In this document: in pieces, positions 8,049 through 16,859 of the stretch
Numbering within the stretch: the first letter of the stretch is position 1
Layout: the number at the start of each line of letters is the position of its first letter
DNA from: JAAZKV01 sp041659525
Lineage (GTDB): Archaea > Iainarchaeota > Iainarchaeia > Iainarchaeales > JAAZKV01
Direction: 5' to 3'
NCBI GenBank assembly: GCA_041659525.1
Contig: JBAZYC010000001.1
Coordinates: 496,001-560,000 of the forward strand
DNA: 64,000 nucleotides
Position numbers and translations under genes: made by a program
The notes under the pieces: model-generated
What the model was told of the DNA's origin: nothing
What the model saw: the letters and a program-made list of their open reading frames with translations, nothing else
The model's database searches: none

Positions 8049-9656
8049 TTATGATATTTGGCTTTGTGGCCAAGTAATGTTAAACAGAATAAGATTTTTT
8101 CCAGTTCCTGAACTATCTGTTAAAGTAGTTCCACTTCCTGTGTTGTTGTGGTAGATTGCAAATGCATTTGTTGTATCTGCGTTGTATATCCCTAGCCCGT
8201 TATTGTATTGGGCAGTTGCCCACGCTTGATCTTTTGCAGTAGTGTAAATTACAAATTCATCTAACCCTCCAAAAAATTTAAATCCAGAATTATTATAGTA
8301 TTGTACAAATGCAGCTTTTGGGGCATAGTCTTCGTTAACAGTTGTTTTTGATCCTTTGTTTATACCGTCTTTGTATAGTGTTAATGAAGTTTCATTTCTA
8401 ACAATTACAAAATTGTGCCACCCTGTTATTGGACTAATTTCCCAATTGTAAGTTCCTGTGTTTAAACGATAGTAAATATAATTTCCTCCCCCTGTTGCAA
8501 AATCCAATCCTCCACTAGGGGTTGTTGTATTTAGCGAGGTTGTACTAGTAAAAACTGGCAAAACAGCACCACTTGGCAAATCTTTTGTCCAGAAACTAAT
8601 TGTGTGTATTTTTCCCAAGTTCCAATTAAGAGTGGTCCAACTATTAGAAGCCATATTTACATAATAAGAATTTTGAATTGCAGTACTGAAAGTATAATTT
8701 GCAGTTGTAGTTGTTGTATTGTTTGACCTATCTGTACAAGAAATATTCCAATTATAGAGAAGATTGTTGGTTAATTTTTGCACATTGTAATCTATTGTGT
8801 TATTTACTCCGCTAGTCACGTTTGTAATTGTATTTTTGTCAAGTCCATTTATTTTTAAGTTACAATCTCTAATAGTAGAATTATCATTTGGAGTAAAGCT
8901 AAAATGAACTATTGCATTAATTGGATTTGAATAAGTAATTCCATTAGGGCTAGTTAGTGAAACTGTGGGAGGGGTAGTATCAGCTATTACATTTACTATT
9001 CTTGTAATTGGGGTGGCAGAATTTCCTGAGCTATCTGTAGCATTATAAGTAATTGTGTAAGTTCCAATCACTGAAGTGTTTACCGTTCCTGAGGATGTTG
9101 CGTTTAGACTTCCCTCATAATAGTCATCAGCCCAAGCACCTGGTTCTGGATAAGTTCCATAAATTGGTACTGTCATTGGGTTTGATCCATCTAAGTATAT
9201 TTGTGGAGGTTCAGTATCTCTAACAAGAATAGTTCTTGTTATTGTTGTTGTATTTCCTTGCGAATCTGTTGCTGAGTAAATTACATTATAAGTTCCTACT
9301 GAAGAAGGGTCTACAGAAGTTGAATCAATAGTTGCAGGGTAGGTTTGGCCATCATTATCTGTTACAGTTACACCATATTCATTATATCCATTATAAATTT
9401 CAATTGTCTGTGGGTTGGGTCCATTTAGAGTTATTACGGGAGGAGTAATATCATCAATAGGAGGAAGTGGTTTTCCTTCATTAGCCATTTGTTGTAAAAC
9501 ATTAATTGCTGAATTTTGATCTTTGATTTCAGTTCCTACCGTAGTTTTTCCTGTTGATGTTATTGTGGTCATTGTGATTATTACTATTGCAACTACTAGG
9601 ATGGCTGTGCCTATAATTAGTAAGTATTCAATTGCACCTTGCGCTTTGTTTTGCAT
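8049..9656 (-). CDS. Pilin-signal surface adhesin with Ig-like and LamG-like domains
   Basis: The N-terminus is a class III (type IV pilin-like) signal, AQGAIEYLLIIGTAIL, with one hydrophobic helix to about residue 32. Two DUF5011-type Ig-like repeats follow at about 70-147 and 148-224, each PP-I-L-G-NP ... GTY-I-Y-ATDS-GN-T. A third Ig-like region spans about 226-325, and a laminin-G/concanavalin-like domain spans about 328-500. Pilins are usually 60-200 aa, so a 535-aa form suggests a pilus-tip or cell-surface adhesin processed by the prepilin peptidase at 50714-51826. It lies 26 bp after the rnp4 stop. Confidence 0.8.
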   Translation of the reverse strand: MQNKAQGAIEYLLIIGTAILVVAIVIITMTTITSTGKTTVGTEIKDQNSAINVLQQMANEGKPLPPIDDITPPVITLNGPNPQTIEIYNGYNEYGVTVTDNDGQTYPATIDSTSVDPSSVGTYNVIYSATDSQGNTTTITRTILVRDTEPPQIYLDGSNPMTVPIYGTYPEPGAWADDYYEGSLNATSSGTVNTSVIGTYTITYNATDSSGNSATPITRIVNVIADTTPPTVSLTSPNGITYSNPINAIVHFSFTPNDNSTIRDCNLKINGLDKNTITNVTSGVNNTIDYNVQKLTNNLLYNWNISCTDRSNNTTTTTANYTFSTAIQNSYYVNMASNSWTTLNWNLGKIHTISFWTKDLPSGAVLPVFTSTTSLNTTTPSGGLDFATGGGNYIYYRLNTGTYNWEISPITGWHNFVIVRNETSLTLYKDGINKGSKTTVNEDYAPKAAFVQYYNNSGFKFFGGLDEFVIYTTAKDQAWATAQYNNGLGIYNADTTNAFAIYHNNTGSGTTLTDSSGTGKNLILFNITWPQSQIS

Positions 9657-9682
9657 TAAAGTATTAGAGTTTTAGAGTTTAT

Positions 9683-10018
9683 TTACTTTTCTTTTAAAGA
9701 GTATTTTTTTTCAAACCCGCATTCAGTGCATTTTGTAATTAAAAAAGGCTTTTCTTCAGTAGTAATAATTTTCAAAGAGTAGCATTTTTTGCAGTATTTT
9801 CGTTTTATTTCTTTTGGAACGCTCACTCTACATTTTTCCCCAATTCTTTTTGCGAGTTGTAAATATCGTTTAGAGTATTTTTCGTTTCCTATCGCAAGTT
9901 CAAATAATCTGTAAATTCTTTCTAAAGCAAGTTTGGATTTTCCATTTAACTTTTTTTGAGTAGCCCTAGACTCCTTTTCAGGATTAGATTCAGCTTTTTT
10001 TGTTTTATTCATAAACAA
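9683..10018 (-). CDS. rnp4: RNase P protein component 4 (Rnp4/Rpp21)
   Basis: Rnp4 is the zinc-binding subunit of archaeal RNase P. The pattern ALERIYRLFELA, then YLQLAKRIGEKCRVSVP and IKRKYCKKC...TKCTECGF fits the family. Cys76 and Cys79 pair with Cys97 and Cys100 as the zinc site. Length 111 aa is usual. ATG at 10018 or the second ATG two codons on could start it. tRNA-Gly(TCC) lies just upstream on the same strand. Confidence 0.88.
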   Translation of the reverse strand: MFMNKTKKAESNPEKESRATQKKLNGKSKLALERIYRLFELAIGNEKYSKRYLQLAKRIGEKCRVSVPKEIKRKYCKKCYSLKIITTEEKPFLITKCTECGFEKKYSLKEK

Positions 10019-10046
10019 GAATTAGAGTAAATGTTTTTTATTGGAG

Positions 10047-10117
10047 TGCGTCCGCGGGGATTTGAACCCCGACAAAAAGCTTGGAAGGCTTTTATGCTAC
10101 CATTACATCACGGGCGC
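10047..10117 (-). tRNA. tRNA-Gly(TCC)
   Basis: Acceptor GCGCCCG/CGGACGC has one C-A mismatch at the fourth pair. D arm is ATG/CAT, anticodon stem AAAGC/GCTTT with loop CTTCCAA (anticodon TCC), and T arm CGGGG-TTCAAAT-CCCCG. The discriminator is A. There is no intron and CCA is not encoded. Confidence 0.92.
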
Positions 10118-10293
10118 AGCACTTGTGCTTTTCTCTCTTTGAGCTTTGCTCTCTAATTTAATCCTCCTTAGTTTCTTTTTTAAAACTAAGCATTGGGCTA
10201 AAAAAACAATAAAATAAGGATTTGTTTATGGTTCGTTTAGGCGTTTGATTTTTAAGGAGAAGCGAATTTTTATTTTCTTAAAGAGGTTTTTTT

Positions 10294-10929
10294 ATGAGTG
10301 GAACTTTTATTGCATTTGATGGTGGCCCCGGTTCAGGAAAAGGGACTATGATTAGAAAAACTTTTGACTATGTTTATGGTAAGAGTAAGAAGTATGATAA
10401 TATTTTGGTTACTGATGAACCCACTAATGGTCCTTATGGGCAAAAGTTAAGAGAGTTATTCAAAAAGCAAAAAGATCCTCTTGATTTAGTAGACGAGATT
10501 TTTCAAGCTTTTGTTGATGATAGAAAATGGCATATTGAAAATATAATTCAGCCTTGTTTGGATAAAAATTTTGTAATTATTTGTGATAGATATAAGTATT
10601 CTTCAATTGCTTATCAAACCGTTCAAGGAACTGATTTCAACAAAGTTTTTAATGCACATAAAGATTTTCTTTCCCCTGATTTAGCATTAATTCTTGATGT
10701 TGAAGCTAATGAAGCGGTGAGAAGAATTACTTCTGATAAAGTGGACGGGGAGAAAAGAAAACAAACTGATAATTTTAGACAACTTGATTTTGTTTCTAGC
10801 TTAAGAAAGCACTTTTTGCAACTTCCCTCCATTCTTCCTAAAGAAAATATTAAGATAATTGATGCAAATAAACCAATTGAAGAGGTTTTTGCTCAAATCA
10901 AACCTCAGTTAGATAAGGTTCTTTTTTGA
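10294..10929 (+). CDS. tmk: Thymidylate kinase
   Basis: It phosphorylates dTMP to dTDP. P-loop GGPGSGKGT is at residues 10-18. The DEPTNGPYG segment (41-49) and the DRYKYSS motif (98-104) are diagnostic. The usual LID Arg/Lys region is present around DGEKRKQTDNF. Length 211 aa is normal. AGAGGT precedes the ATG. A membrane protein gene follows after about 50 bp containing its own TATA-like CTTTTTAAATA. Confidence 0.9.
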   Translation: MSGTFIAFDGGPGSGKGTMIRKTFDYVYGKSKKYDNILVTDEPTNGPYGQKLRELFKKQKDPLDLVDEIFQAFVDDRKWHIENIIQPCLDKNFVIICDRYKYSSIAYQTVQGTDFNKVFNAHKDFLSPDLALILDVEANEAVRRITSDKVDGEKRKQTDNFRQLDFVSSLRKHFLQLPSILPKENIKIIDANKPIEEVFAQIKPQLDKVLF

Positions 10930-10979
10930 AGAGTAGTAATCTTTTTAAATAAGAAAAACCTTGTTCTAGTAGTGTTTTG

Positions 10980-11906
10980 ATGAATTACAAAAAACTAGTT
11001 AACTCGGCCTATTCTTGGATTTCTTTAGATAAAGCTATTTGGTATTTATTGTTTTTTTGTATTTCAGTTCCTGTTTTGTTATTAGTTCCAATGGCTTTTG
11101 AACAAGGAGTTTATTCTTCAATTACAATGCCATTAGCAATTGTTCTTTATGATATACTTTACATTTCAGTAATACTCGGTTTAGTTGTTTTAATTCAATT
11201 TTTCTTAGAACAAAGAGATTCAACCATTAGCAAAATGACGATTAAAAAATTATTTGATTTAGTTTTCTTAGTGTTTGTAGAAATTTTTTATGTACTTATT
11301 TGGAATCTTAACTCTTCTTTTAGATTAATACAAGCTCTTTTGTTAATAGCAACTGCTTTAGTGTTTTATTATTCTACAGTTATTGTTAACGAAGCTACTT
11401 TGACTCTTGCTTGGCTTTGCTTATCAGCTTACTTTATTATTGTAATTTATAACTCAGTAAGAGTAATTTTTTCAACTACTATTTTTTGTCACAAAGAGGT
11501 TGAAATCAAAGAAGCAGTTAAGGAATCTTGGGCATTAACAGAACACAGATTTTATGAGGTGTTTAGTTCATTAGCTCTATTAGTTGTTCTTTCATTCATT
11601 TTCGCTTCTTTTGTAGTAATTGCTTTTGGGACTTTGGCAAGTTTAATTTTAAGTCACTTTTTTATTGATTCAGTTGCAATGAGTTTTGGTTTCAAGTTAG
11701 CAACAGCTTTCGCTTTAGGCCCAGCTCTAATAGTTTATCATTGTGCTTTCGTTGAATTATTCTTGCAACTTTCTTCGAAGAAAGAACTAGGTTCAAGAGT
11801 AAAGAGAATACTTGCTCACAAAGTGCTAAGAAAAGGAAAATTAACTAAATCAAAAGAACCTGTAAGAAAGTTTGCTAAGAAGAAAGTTTCAAAGAAAAGA
11901 AAATAA
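10980..11906 (+). CDS. Multi-pass membrane protein of unknown function
   Basis: About six membrane helices are visible (roughly residues 20-40, 55-78, 95-112, 118-137, 143-170 and 198-255 as a long double). They are followed by a very basic 50-residue tail rich in Lys and Arg. The loop VEIKEAVKESWALTEHRF resembles the cytoplasmic segment of archaeal glycerophosphodiesterase-type membrane domains, but I would not name it. TATA-like CTTTTTAAATA lies about 35-40 nt before the ATG, so the message may be nearly leaderless. The TTG one codon upstream (10977) is an alternative start. Confidence 0.65.
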   Translation: MNYKKLVNSAYSWISLDKAIWYLLFFCISVPVLLLVPMAFEQGVYSSITMPLAIVLYDILYISVILGLVVLIQFFLEQRDSTISKMTIKKLFDLVFLVFVEIFYVLIWNLNSSFRLIQALLLIATALVFYYSTVIVNEATLTLAWLCLSAYFIIVIYNSVRVIFSTTIFCHKEVEIKEAVKESWALTEHRFYEVFSSLALLVVLSFIFASFVVIAFGTLASLILSHFFIDSVAMSFGFKLATAFALGPALIVYHCAFVELFLQLSSKKELGSRVKRILAHKVLRKGKLTKSKEPVRKFAKKKVSKKRK

Positions 11907-11941
11907 CTTCAAGTACTTTTTAATTCAAAACTTTTCTTAAA

Positions 11942-12131
11942 CTAATTTCTTTTTTGCGCTATTTTTTTCATTGTTTTTGTAGGGAAGAGCTTAGCAATTA
12001 TTTCTTGTCTCCATTTAGCAATTTTTTCAACACAATCTTCACAAACATCTATTTCGTGTGTTTGATCAATTTAAGTGATTAAAATCAGGACTATAATTTT
12101 TGATTAGAACTTCACACAATTTGCAATTCAT
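11942..12131 (-). pseudogene. Frameshifted small zinc-binding protein
   Basis: The frame opens MNCKLCEVLIKNYSPDFNHL with a CxxC pair, then meets a stop near 12066. Moving +1 restores IDQTHEIDVCEDCVEKIAKW, with the second CxxC pair, and ends AKLFPTKTMKKIAQKRN. Together they form one roughly 62-residue two-CxxC protein like small zinc proteins common in related archaea. The break is one extra base (or two missing) in the CACTTAAATTGAT stretch. It is a decayed gene, a sequencing error or, less likely, a programmed shift. Confidence 0.65.
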
Positions 12132-12156
12132 GTTTTTCACTTTTTTTAAAGATAAG

Positions 12157-12228
12157 TGCGACCGCCGGGAATTGAACCCGGGCCCCGTCCTTGGCAAGGA
12201 CGAATCATAGCCACTAGACAACGATCGC
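12157..12228 (-). tRNA. tRNA-Gly(GCC)
   Basis: Acceptor GCGATCG/CGGTCGC has one T-G wobble. The anticodon arm is CGTCC-TTGCCAA-GGACG (anticodon GCC), and the T arm is CCGGG-TTCAATT-CCCGG. The discriminator is A. No intron. Confidence 0.94.
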
Positions 12229-12340
12229 AATTATTTATCTCGTTTTTAGTATTGTTTAAAAACCTGCTTTTGGTGTTTTCTAAACGTATCTCTTGCTCGC
12301 AAAGATTATTTTTAAGGAGTGCTTTTTGATTTGCTTTTTG

Positions 12341-14059
12341 TTAAACGTATCTTTTGTTCACTAGGAATAGCCCTAGTAATATTATTGAGAAGATCATTAA
12401 GAGTCCTCCAACAAAGAGTATTGGGTTTTGAGTAATAGTATCTGTTAGGGTTACTTCAGTAGTGTCCTCTATTTTTTGTTCTACTGCTGTTTGTTCTATT
12501 TTTGGGTCAGTCGCAATTACTATTTTTTGTTTTTCAGGAACAATTGTTTGAGTAAAAACAGTTGTAGGGGTTGTTATTGAAACATAGTATGCATTATCTG
12601 CATGTAAATCAAAGTCTTTAGTAGTTGTTTTACTACTAAACCCAGGTAATACCTCAGTTGAATTTAGTTGGGTTCCGTTATTTCTTATGTTAACATCAAT
12701 TGTTTTTTCATCTGCATAAAAATTATTTGTAATTATTTGAATTTGTAGTTTTCCTTCATGCGCAATCGGAGTAATATCTTTAATAATAACTTCTCCAACA
12801 TTAGTTTTTTGTCCAGGATTTATTGTAAATTCTTTTTCATAGGGGGCAGATAGACTATTAAAAGTAATTGTTCCTTTTGCGATTTGATTTTTTGAAAGTT
12901 CTATATTAGGGTAGATTTTGAATTGAAGAGTTTTTGTTTCGCCTGGAGCAAGCATTACTGATTTTTTCTTGTCTTGGATTATTAGTTCACTATAGGATTC
13001 TTTTATGTTTACTGGCGCTGTAATTGTACTATTTGTTTTATTTTTAATTGTTAAGTAAATATTGTTCCAGTTTTGTGCTTTTAGTTGGCTAGTGTTTGAA
13101 TCAAGTTCTACTGCGTCAAAGTATTCTTTACTGGTAATATTTACTTCAGGGATTGTTTGAGTGTAAAAAGAAACATTTGCAGTAGAAGGGAAAAAGGCTT
13201 TTGCAAGTGAAAGAGTTACATCTGTAAATGAACCTAGTTTTATGTGGGTTGCATCAACAAAACCTGATTCTCTAAAAGTTGGATCTGAAGGAATCCAACC
13301 AAATTTTTCGTGGTATACTCCAATCCAAGCGTGGTTTCCCCATTCTTTTCCATCAAAAGTTATTCCTATTGCTAGTCTAGTAGGGATCCCTTTTGCTCTA
13401 AGCATTCCCGCACCAAGATTTGCAAATTCATCACAAACCCCTTTTTTGCTTATTAGTGTTTCAACAGCGGAGCGTTGAAGCAAATAATATTTTTGAAAAT
13501 CGTCCCCTGATGCATATTCAACGTAATCATTTACCCATAGCACTGTTTTGTTTACTGAATCAAGAAAACTATTTGTAAGTAATTTGTTTTTCGAAAGAGT
13601 AATTATTTCGGTTGACCCGCTTTCTACTTTTTCACTTGGCTGAGTATAAATTTCAACGGATTCAATTGGTTTTGAAACGTTATAATCACTCATTTCATAA
13701 ATTAACGAAGAAATTTCAATATCTGCAATTAGTTCATAATTAAAATCTCCATTTTCAGTTATAATGAATGAAACGTATTTGTTGTTGAATTCATCAAGAA
13801 CATATTTTGGGTAAATTGTTTTTCCGTTTATATACAAAGCTTCGTTTATTACATTTACTTTTTGGAATTGACTTTCTTGGAAAGTTAGGGTTTGGAATTT
13901 TACTTCTTCTCCAGCTTGAAGTTCAGAAATAGATCCGTTTCCATATAGTTTAACTTGTGCTGATAGTTTTCCTATTGTGGTTGGGTAAAAACTTTCTGCG
14001 GCCAAAGATGTGGTTAGTAATAATAATAGTAATAATATTAGGTAAAAATGTTTTTGCAT
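12341..14059 (-). CDS. Secreted membrane-anchored transglutaminase-like protein
   Basis: A signal peptide (residues 1-20, ending SLAA) is followed by a beta-rich region. A transglutaminase-like papain-fold domain lies at about 165-275 with the triad Cys208 (KKGVCDEFANLG), His242 (WGNHAWIGVYH) and Asp258 (WIPSDPTF). Two Ig-like beta domains cover about 320-520. One C-terminal membrane helix (about 546-566) is followed by NKRYV. It would sit outside the cell held by the C-terminal helix and act as a cysteine protease or cross-linking enzyme. The substrate is unknown. Confidence 0.82.
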   Translation of the reverse strand: MQKHFYLILLLLLLLTTSLAAESFYPTTIGKLSAQVKLYGNGSISELQAGEEVKFQTLTFQESQFQKVNVINEALYINGKTIYPKYVLDEFNNKYVSFIITENGDFNYELIADIEISSLIYEMSDYNVSKPIESVEIYTQPSEKVESGSTEIITLSKNKLLTNSFLDSVNKTVLWVNDYVEYASGDDFQKYYLLQRSAVETLISKKGVCDEFANLGAGMLRAKGIPTRLAIGITFDGKEWGNHAWIGVYHEKFGWIPSDPTFRESGFVDATHIKLGSFTDVTLSLAKAFFPSTANVSFYTQTIPEVNITSKEYFDAVELDSNTSQLKAQNWNNIYLTIKNKTNSTITAPVNIKESYSELIIQDKKKSVMLAPGETKTLQFKIYPNIELSKNQIAKGTITFNSLSAPYEKEFTINPGQKTNVGEVIIKDITPIAHEGKLQIQIITNNFYADEKTIDVNIRNNGTQLNSTEVLPGFSSKTTTKDFDLHADNAYYVSITTPTTVFTQTIVPEKQKIVIATDPKIEQTAVEQKIEDTTEVTLTDTITQNPILFVGGLLMIFSIILLGLFLVNKRYV

Positions 14060-14168
14060 AACATTAGAGAGGTTTTTACTTATTAAAAAAGTTCTTGTTT
14101 ACCCTTTTCGCAAAGGGTTTATCCTTTTTCTTAAAAAACTTAAGAAAATTAGCTTAAAAAAAATAAAG

Positions 14169-14241
14169 TGGGCCGAACCGGATTCGAACCGGCGACTCTC
14201 ACCTTGTAAGGGTGATGTCATAACCGCTAGACCACCGGCCC
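14169..14241 (-). tRNA. tRNA-Val(TAC)
   Basis: Acceptor GGGCCGG/TCGGCCC has one G-T pair. D arm is GTC/GAC, anticodon arm TCACC-CTTACAA-GGTGA (anticodon TAC), and T arm GCCGG-TTCGAAT-CCGGT. The discriminator is A. No intron. Confidence 0.93.
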
Positions 14242-14410
14242 AACTTTGTAAGAAAGAAGTCTTGCAGTGTTTTTTTAAACGTTGGCTTTTCATTGAAAAA
14301 TTGAACTAAATTGAATCGACTTTTAGTGTGTTTGTAAGATTTGTTTGTTTTCTTCTTTGGAAAAAAGCTTATATAGTGGTTTTTCGCTTATCTAGTCTAA
14401 GGTGATGGTT

Positions 14411-14866
14411 TTGCAGAAAACAATTCTTTTTAGACTAGGGAGCAAAGATTTTCAATGGACTCAAGTCCTTGGAATTTTTTTAGCAATAATTACGGTATTA
14501 ATGTTAATTGAATCGGCAGCAGTAATGTTTGATTCTTGGCAATCAGTTAGAGACTTTAACAAGTGCGTTGAGTTCTCTGGAGTAAAAGAACTTTCTAATT
14601 TGAGTAGTGCTGAGCAATTGTTAGCACAAATGAGGTATATGGATTGTAAGGATTCTTTATTTCAAATAACTGGGGCTCAAGTTCCTGGTTCTCAATTAGC
14701 TATGTCTTCAAGACAAGCGGCAACAGCTCTAGTTAGTCCTATAGCTAGTTTCTTTGCTTGGGCAGTTTTGTTCATGTTCTCATTGTTCTTGTTGTTCAAC
14801 AAAACAGTGGTTATTCCTATAGAGGAAGTTGAAACAGTTTCAAGACCTTTCCATAAAAGAAAATAA
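14411..14866 (+). CDS. Two-helix membrane protein of unknown function
   Basis: About 151 residues with membrane helices at roughly 18-42 and 107-131. The loop between them holds two Cys (NKCVEF and MDCKDSL) that could form a disulfide outside the cell. The tail is short and basic. I do not recognise a family. The frame contains GTG (14402) and ATG (14405) inside the Shine-Dalgarno GGTGAT, so TTG at 14411, four bases after it, is the likely start. TATA-like CTTATATA lies about 30 bp upstream. Confidence 0.62.
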   Translation: MQKTILFRLGSKDFQWTQVLGIFLAIITVLMLIESAAVMFDSWQSVRDFNKCVEFSGVKELSNLSSAEQLLAQMRYMDCKDSLFQITGAQVPGSQLAMSSRQAATALVSPIASFFAWAVLFMFSLFLLFNKTVVIPIEEVETVSRPFHKRK

Positions 14867-14898
14867 AAGTACTAGAACTAAGTTTTTTTAAAAAAAGT

Positions 14899-14921
14899 AA
14901 GTGAGGGGTTTTCCTTCACTT
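14899..14921 (+). terminator. Hairpin after the two-helix membrane protein gene
   Basis: AAGTGAGG pairs with CCTTCACTT with a single bulged A, in the gap between convergent genes. It is probably a transcription end signal for the plus-strand gene. Confidence 0.4.
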
Positions 14922-15009
14922 CTAATTTTATTTACTCCTCTTAACAAAAGTATTTTTTTTATTTAAAATAGTATTTGTTAGAATCAAATTTATAAAATTA
15001 AAAAAAGTT

Positions 15010-15033
15010 TTTGAGGGGATTTTTCCCCTCAAA
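15010..15033 (-). terminator. Hairpin between convergent genes, 3' of dnaG
   Basis: TTTGAGGGGA and TCCCCTCAAA form a perfect 10-bp stem with a TTTT loop, 29 bp after the dnaG stop. With the neighbouring hairpin at 14899-14921 it shares a GAGGGG-T-CC core. It may terminate both strands. Confidence 0.45.
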
Positions 15034-15061
15034 TTTAATATATAGTTTAACTTTGTTTTTT

Positions 15062-16543
15062 TTACAAAGTGTATGCTTTTACTTTTTGTGGAGCTATTTG
15101 TCCTTTTTTTACTCCAATTATTACTCCTACTCCTTTTGCTTCAGCAGCTTCCACAAGTCTGTTTGTGATTATTCCATCAAACATTATTGCGTGAACTTTT
15201 TTCTTCTGCTTTGTCAAAGAATCTAGTAGGTCTTTTACTTCTACGTCCTTGATTTTTTTGTTCTTTTCATCTAACATTCTTGCTTTTGACTTTCCTTTGA
15301 GTTTATCAAACTCTTTTTTCATATCAAGAATTTCTTTAGGAACTGATTCTTCTCTTTGAACCGGATTAAATGGTTGTGGAGAATTTCCCATTTCGCTAGT
15401 AGGGGGTCCTCTAAAGTTATTGAACTCTCTTCTTGGTTGGAAAGGTCTGTCGTTTCCGAAAGATGGTCTTCTGTCTCCGAATTGTGGTCTTCGATCAGAG
15501 AAATTTGGTCTGTCGTTTCCAAAGTTGTTTGGTCTGAAACCTCTATCATTTCCAAATTGTGGTCTTCGATCGTTTCCGAATGATGGTCTTCTGTCCCCGA
15601 AATTTGGTCTGTCGTTTCCAAAGTTGTTTGGTCTATATCCTCTGTCTCCGCCGAAGTTATTTCTTGGTTCGAATCTTGGTCTTTGATCGTAACTTGGTGC
15701 GAAAGACTGTGGAGCACTTGGTTGGTTGAATGCTTCTGCCAATACTACTTTTTTCTTTAGTGCTTGTAGTATTTCTTTTTGCATTAGTTCTTCAACTTCT
15801 TTTCCATCAGGAGCTCTTGCAATAAAATCTACTTTTGTTAATGAAGCAAGTTTTTTTGCATTTAGTTCTCCTCCTCTATCTCCGTCAATTAGAACAGTTA
15901 CTTCTTTTTCTTTGCATAGTTGTATTAGGGGAGTATCAATGTTTCCGCCGTTCATAGCTACTGCGTTGTTTATTCCGTAGCTTAAGAGTTTTAGAACATC
16001 TGCTCTTCCTTCTACTACAATTATTTCTGGTGAAGTTTCTACTTCTGGTCCAGCAGGCAAGTTTCTAAAGTTAACAATTTTTTCAGATCGAACTTCTGAT
16101 TTAATTGTATCAGCTAGTTCTCCGCTTTCCATTGCCCCTTCATTTTGTTGCATGTGTTTTAGTAATTCTTTTGCTCGATCAGTAATTGTTTCTCTTTTTT
16201 CTTTTCTAGTATCTTGTATTTTCATTACTTTTACTTTTGCTTCAAATGGTCCTACTTTTTCAACGGTTTCCACTGTTGCTGCAAGTATACTTGTTTTTAC
16301 TTGGTCAAGAGAACTTGGGATAACTACTTCTCCGCTTGTTGTTCCTTTTCCTTTCTTAACAGTTATTTCTATTCTACCGATTTTTCCTGATTGTTGTAGT
16401 TCTTTTAGGTCCATGTCTTCGCCTAATAGTCCTTCGCATTGTCCAAAGATTGCTCCAACAATGTCGGGTTTTTCAACTACTCCTTGTACTTCGTAATTAG
16501 CGAGTATTTCGTATTTTACTGCGCTCAAATATGTCTTAGCCAT
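15062..16543 (-). CDS. dnaG: Archaeal DnaG-like primase with RGG/FG-type repeat insert
   Basis: Archaeal DnaG has a TOPRIM domain and is also found bound to the RNA exosome. Here residues 1-170 are the archaeal N-terminal domain. TOPRIM follows, with the catalytic Glu in VVEGRADVL (about 178) and the Asp pair in LIDGDRGG (220/222). The C-terminal domain is about 400-493. Between them lies an unusual 120-residue Arg/Gly/Asn/Phe/Pro-rich linker (about 275-395) built from units such as RPNNFGNDRPNF and DRRPSFGND. A 33-residue block is duplicated in tandem (about 301-333 and 334-366). The start MAKTYLSAVKYEIL matches the family. Confidence 0.9.
   Translation of the reverse strand: MAKTYLSAVKYEILANYEVQGVVEKPDIVGAIFGQCEGLLGEDMDLKELQQSGKIGRIEITVKKGKGTTSGEVVIPSSLDQVKTSILAATVETVEKVGPFEAKVKVMKIQDTRKEKRETITDRAKELLKHMQQNEGAMESGELADTIKSEVRSEKIVNFRNLPAGPEVETSPEIIVVEGRADVLKLLSYGINNAVAMNGGNIDTPLIQLCKEKEVTVLIDGDRGGELNAKKLASLTKVDFIARAPDGKEVEELMQKEILQALKKKVVLAEAFNQPSAPQSFAPSYDQRPRFEPRNNFGGDRGYRPNNFGNDRPNFGDRRPSFGNDRRPQFGNDRGFRPNNFGNDRPNFSDRRPQFGDRRPSFGNDRPFQPRREFNNFRGPPTSEMGNSPQPFNPVQREESVPKEILDMKKEFDKLKGKSKARMLDEKNKKIKDVEVKDLLDSLTKQKKKVHAIMFDGIITNRLVEAAEAKGVGVIIGVKKGQIAPQKVKAYTL
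15358..15720 (-). repeat. In-frame tandem repeat inside dnaG
   Basis: Short units encoding GND-RP-F and GDRRP-F recur, and a block of about 99 bp is directly duplicated, with the shared DNA core GTCGTTTCCAAAGTTGTTTG occurring twice. The unit keeps the reading frame, giving a low-complexity Arg/Gly/Phe/Asn linker. Confidence 0.8.
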
Positions 16544-16598
16544 TGTAATTCACTTCTCCTTAATTTTTTGGCGTATCACTTAAAAGGTTTTTTTAGAA

Positions 16599-16859
16599 TT
16601 AGTTTGTGTTCGCAAGTTTTTCAAAAACTTGGCTTTCTGGCAAATAAATTTTTATTTTCTTTTCTTTGCTCGTTAATCCGGAAACAATTTTTATCTCGCT
16701 TTTGAAGAATTTTTTCAATTCTTTTAAGATTTCTTTATTCGCTTTGTTGTCTTGTGGTTTTTGCGTTGTTTGAACAATTAACATATTTTTTTCTTTGTCA
16801 AAAATTGTTCTGAACTCTTTTTTCCCAGTCAAAACTTTTGCTGTAAGTGTTGTTTCCAT
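16599..16859 (-). CDS. DUF167 (YggU family) protein
   Basis: The 86-residue protein carries the DUF167 core: QKPQDNKANKEILKELKKFF then VSGLTSKEKKIKI. It corresponds to the family pattern PP-GKAN---L-KFF and SG--S--K-V-I. The family's biochemical role is not established. It is upstream of dnaG on the same strand, 55 bp away. Confidence 0.8.
   Translation of the reverse strand: METTLTAKVLTGKKEFRTIFDKEKNMLIVQTTQKPQDNKANKEILKELKKFFKSEIKIVSGLTSKEKKIKIYLPESQVFEKLANTN

Noticed and set aside
14099..14293. 64-residue minus-strand frame
   Set aside because: It covers tRNA-Val and has no coding signals.
15319..15717. Open frame of 132 residues (Thr/Glu/Asp/His-rich) overlapping dnaG
   Set aside because: It is the out-of-frame reading of the dnaG repeat; composition follows the repeat and no start signal exists.
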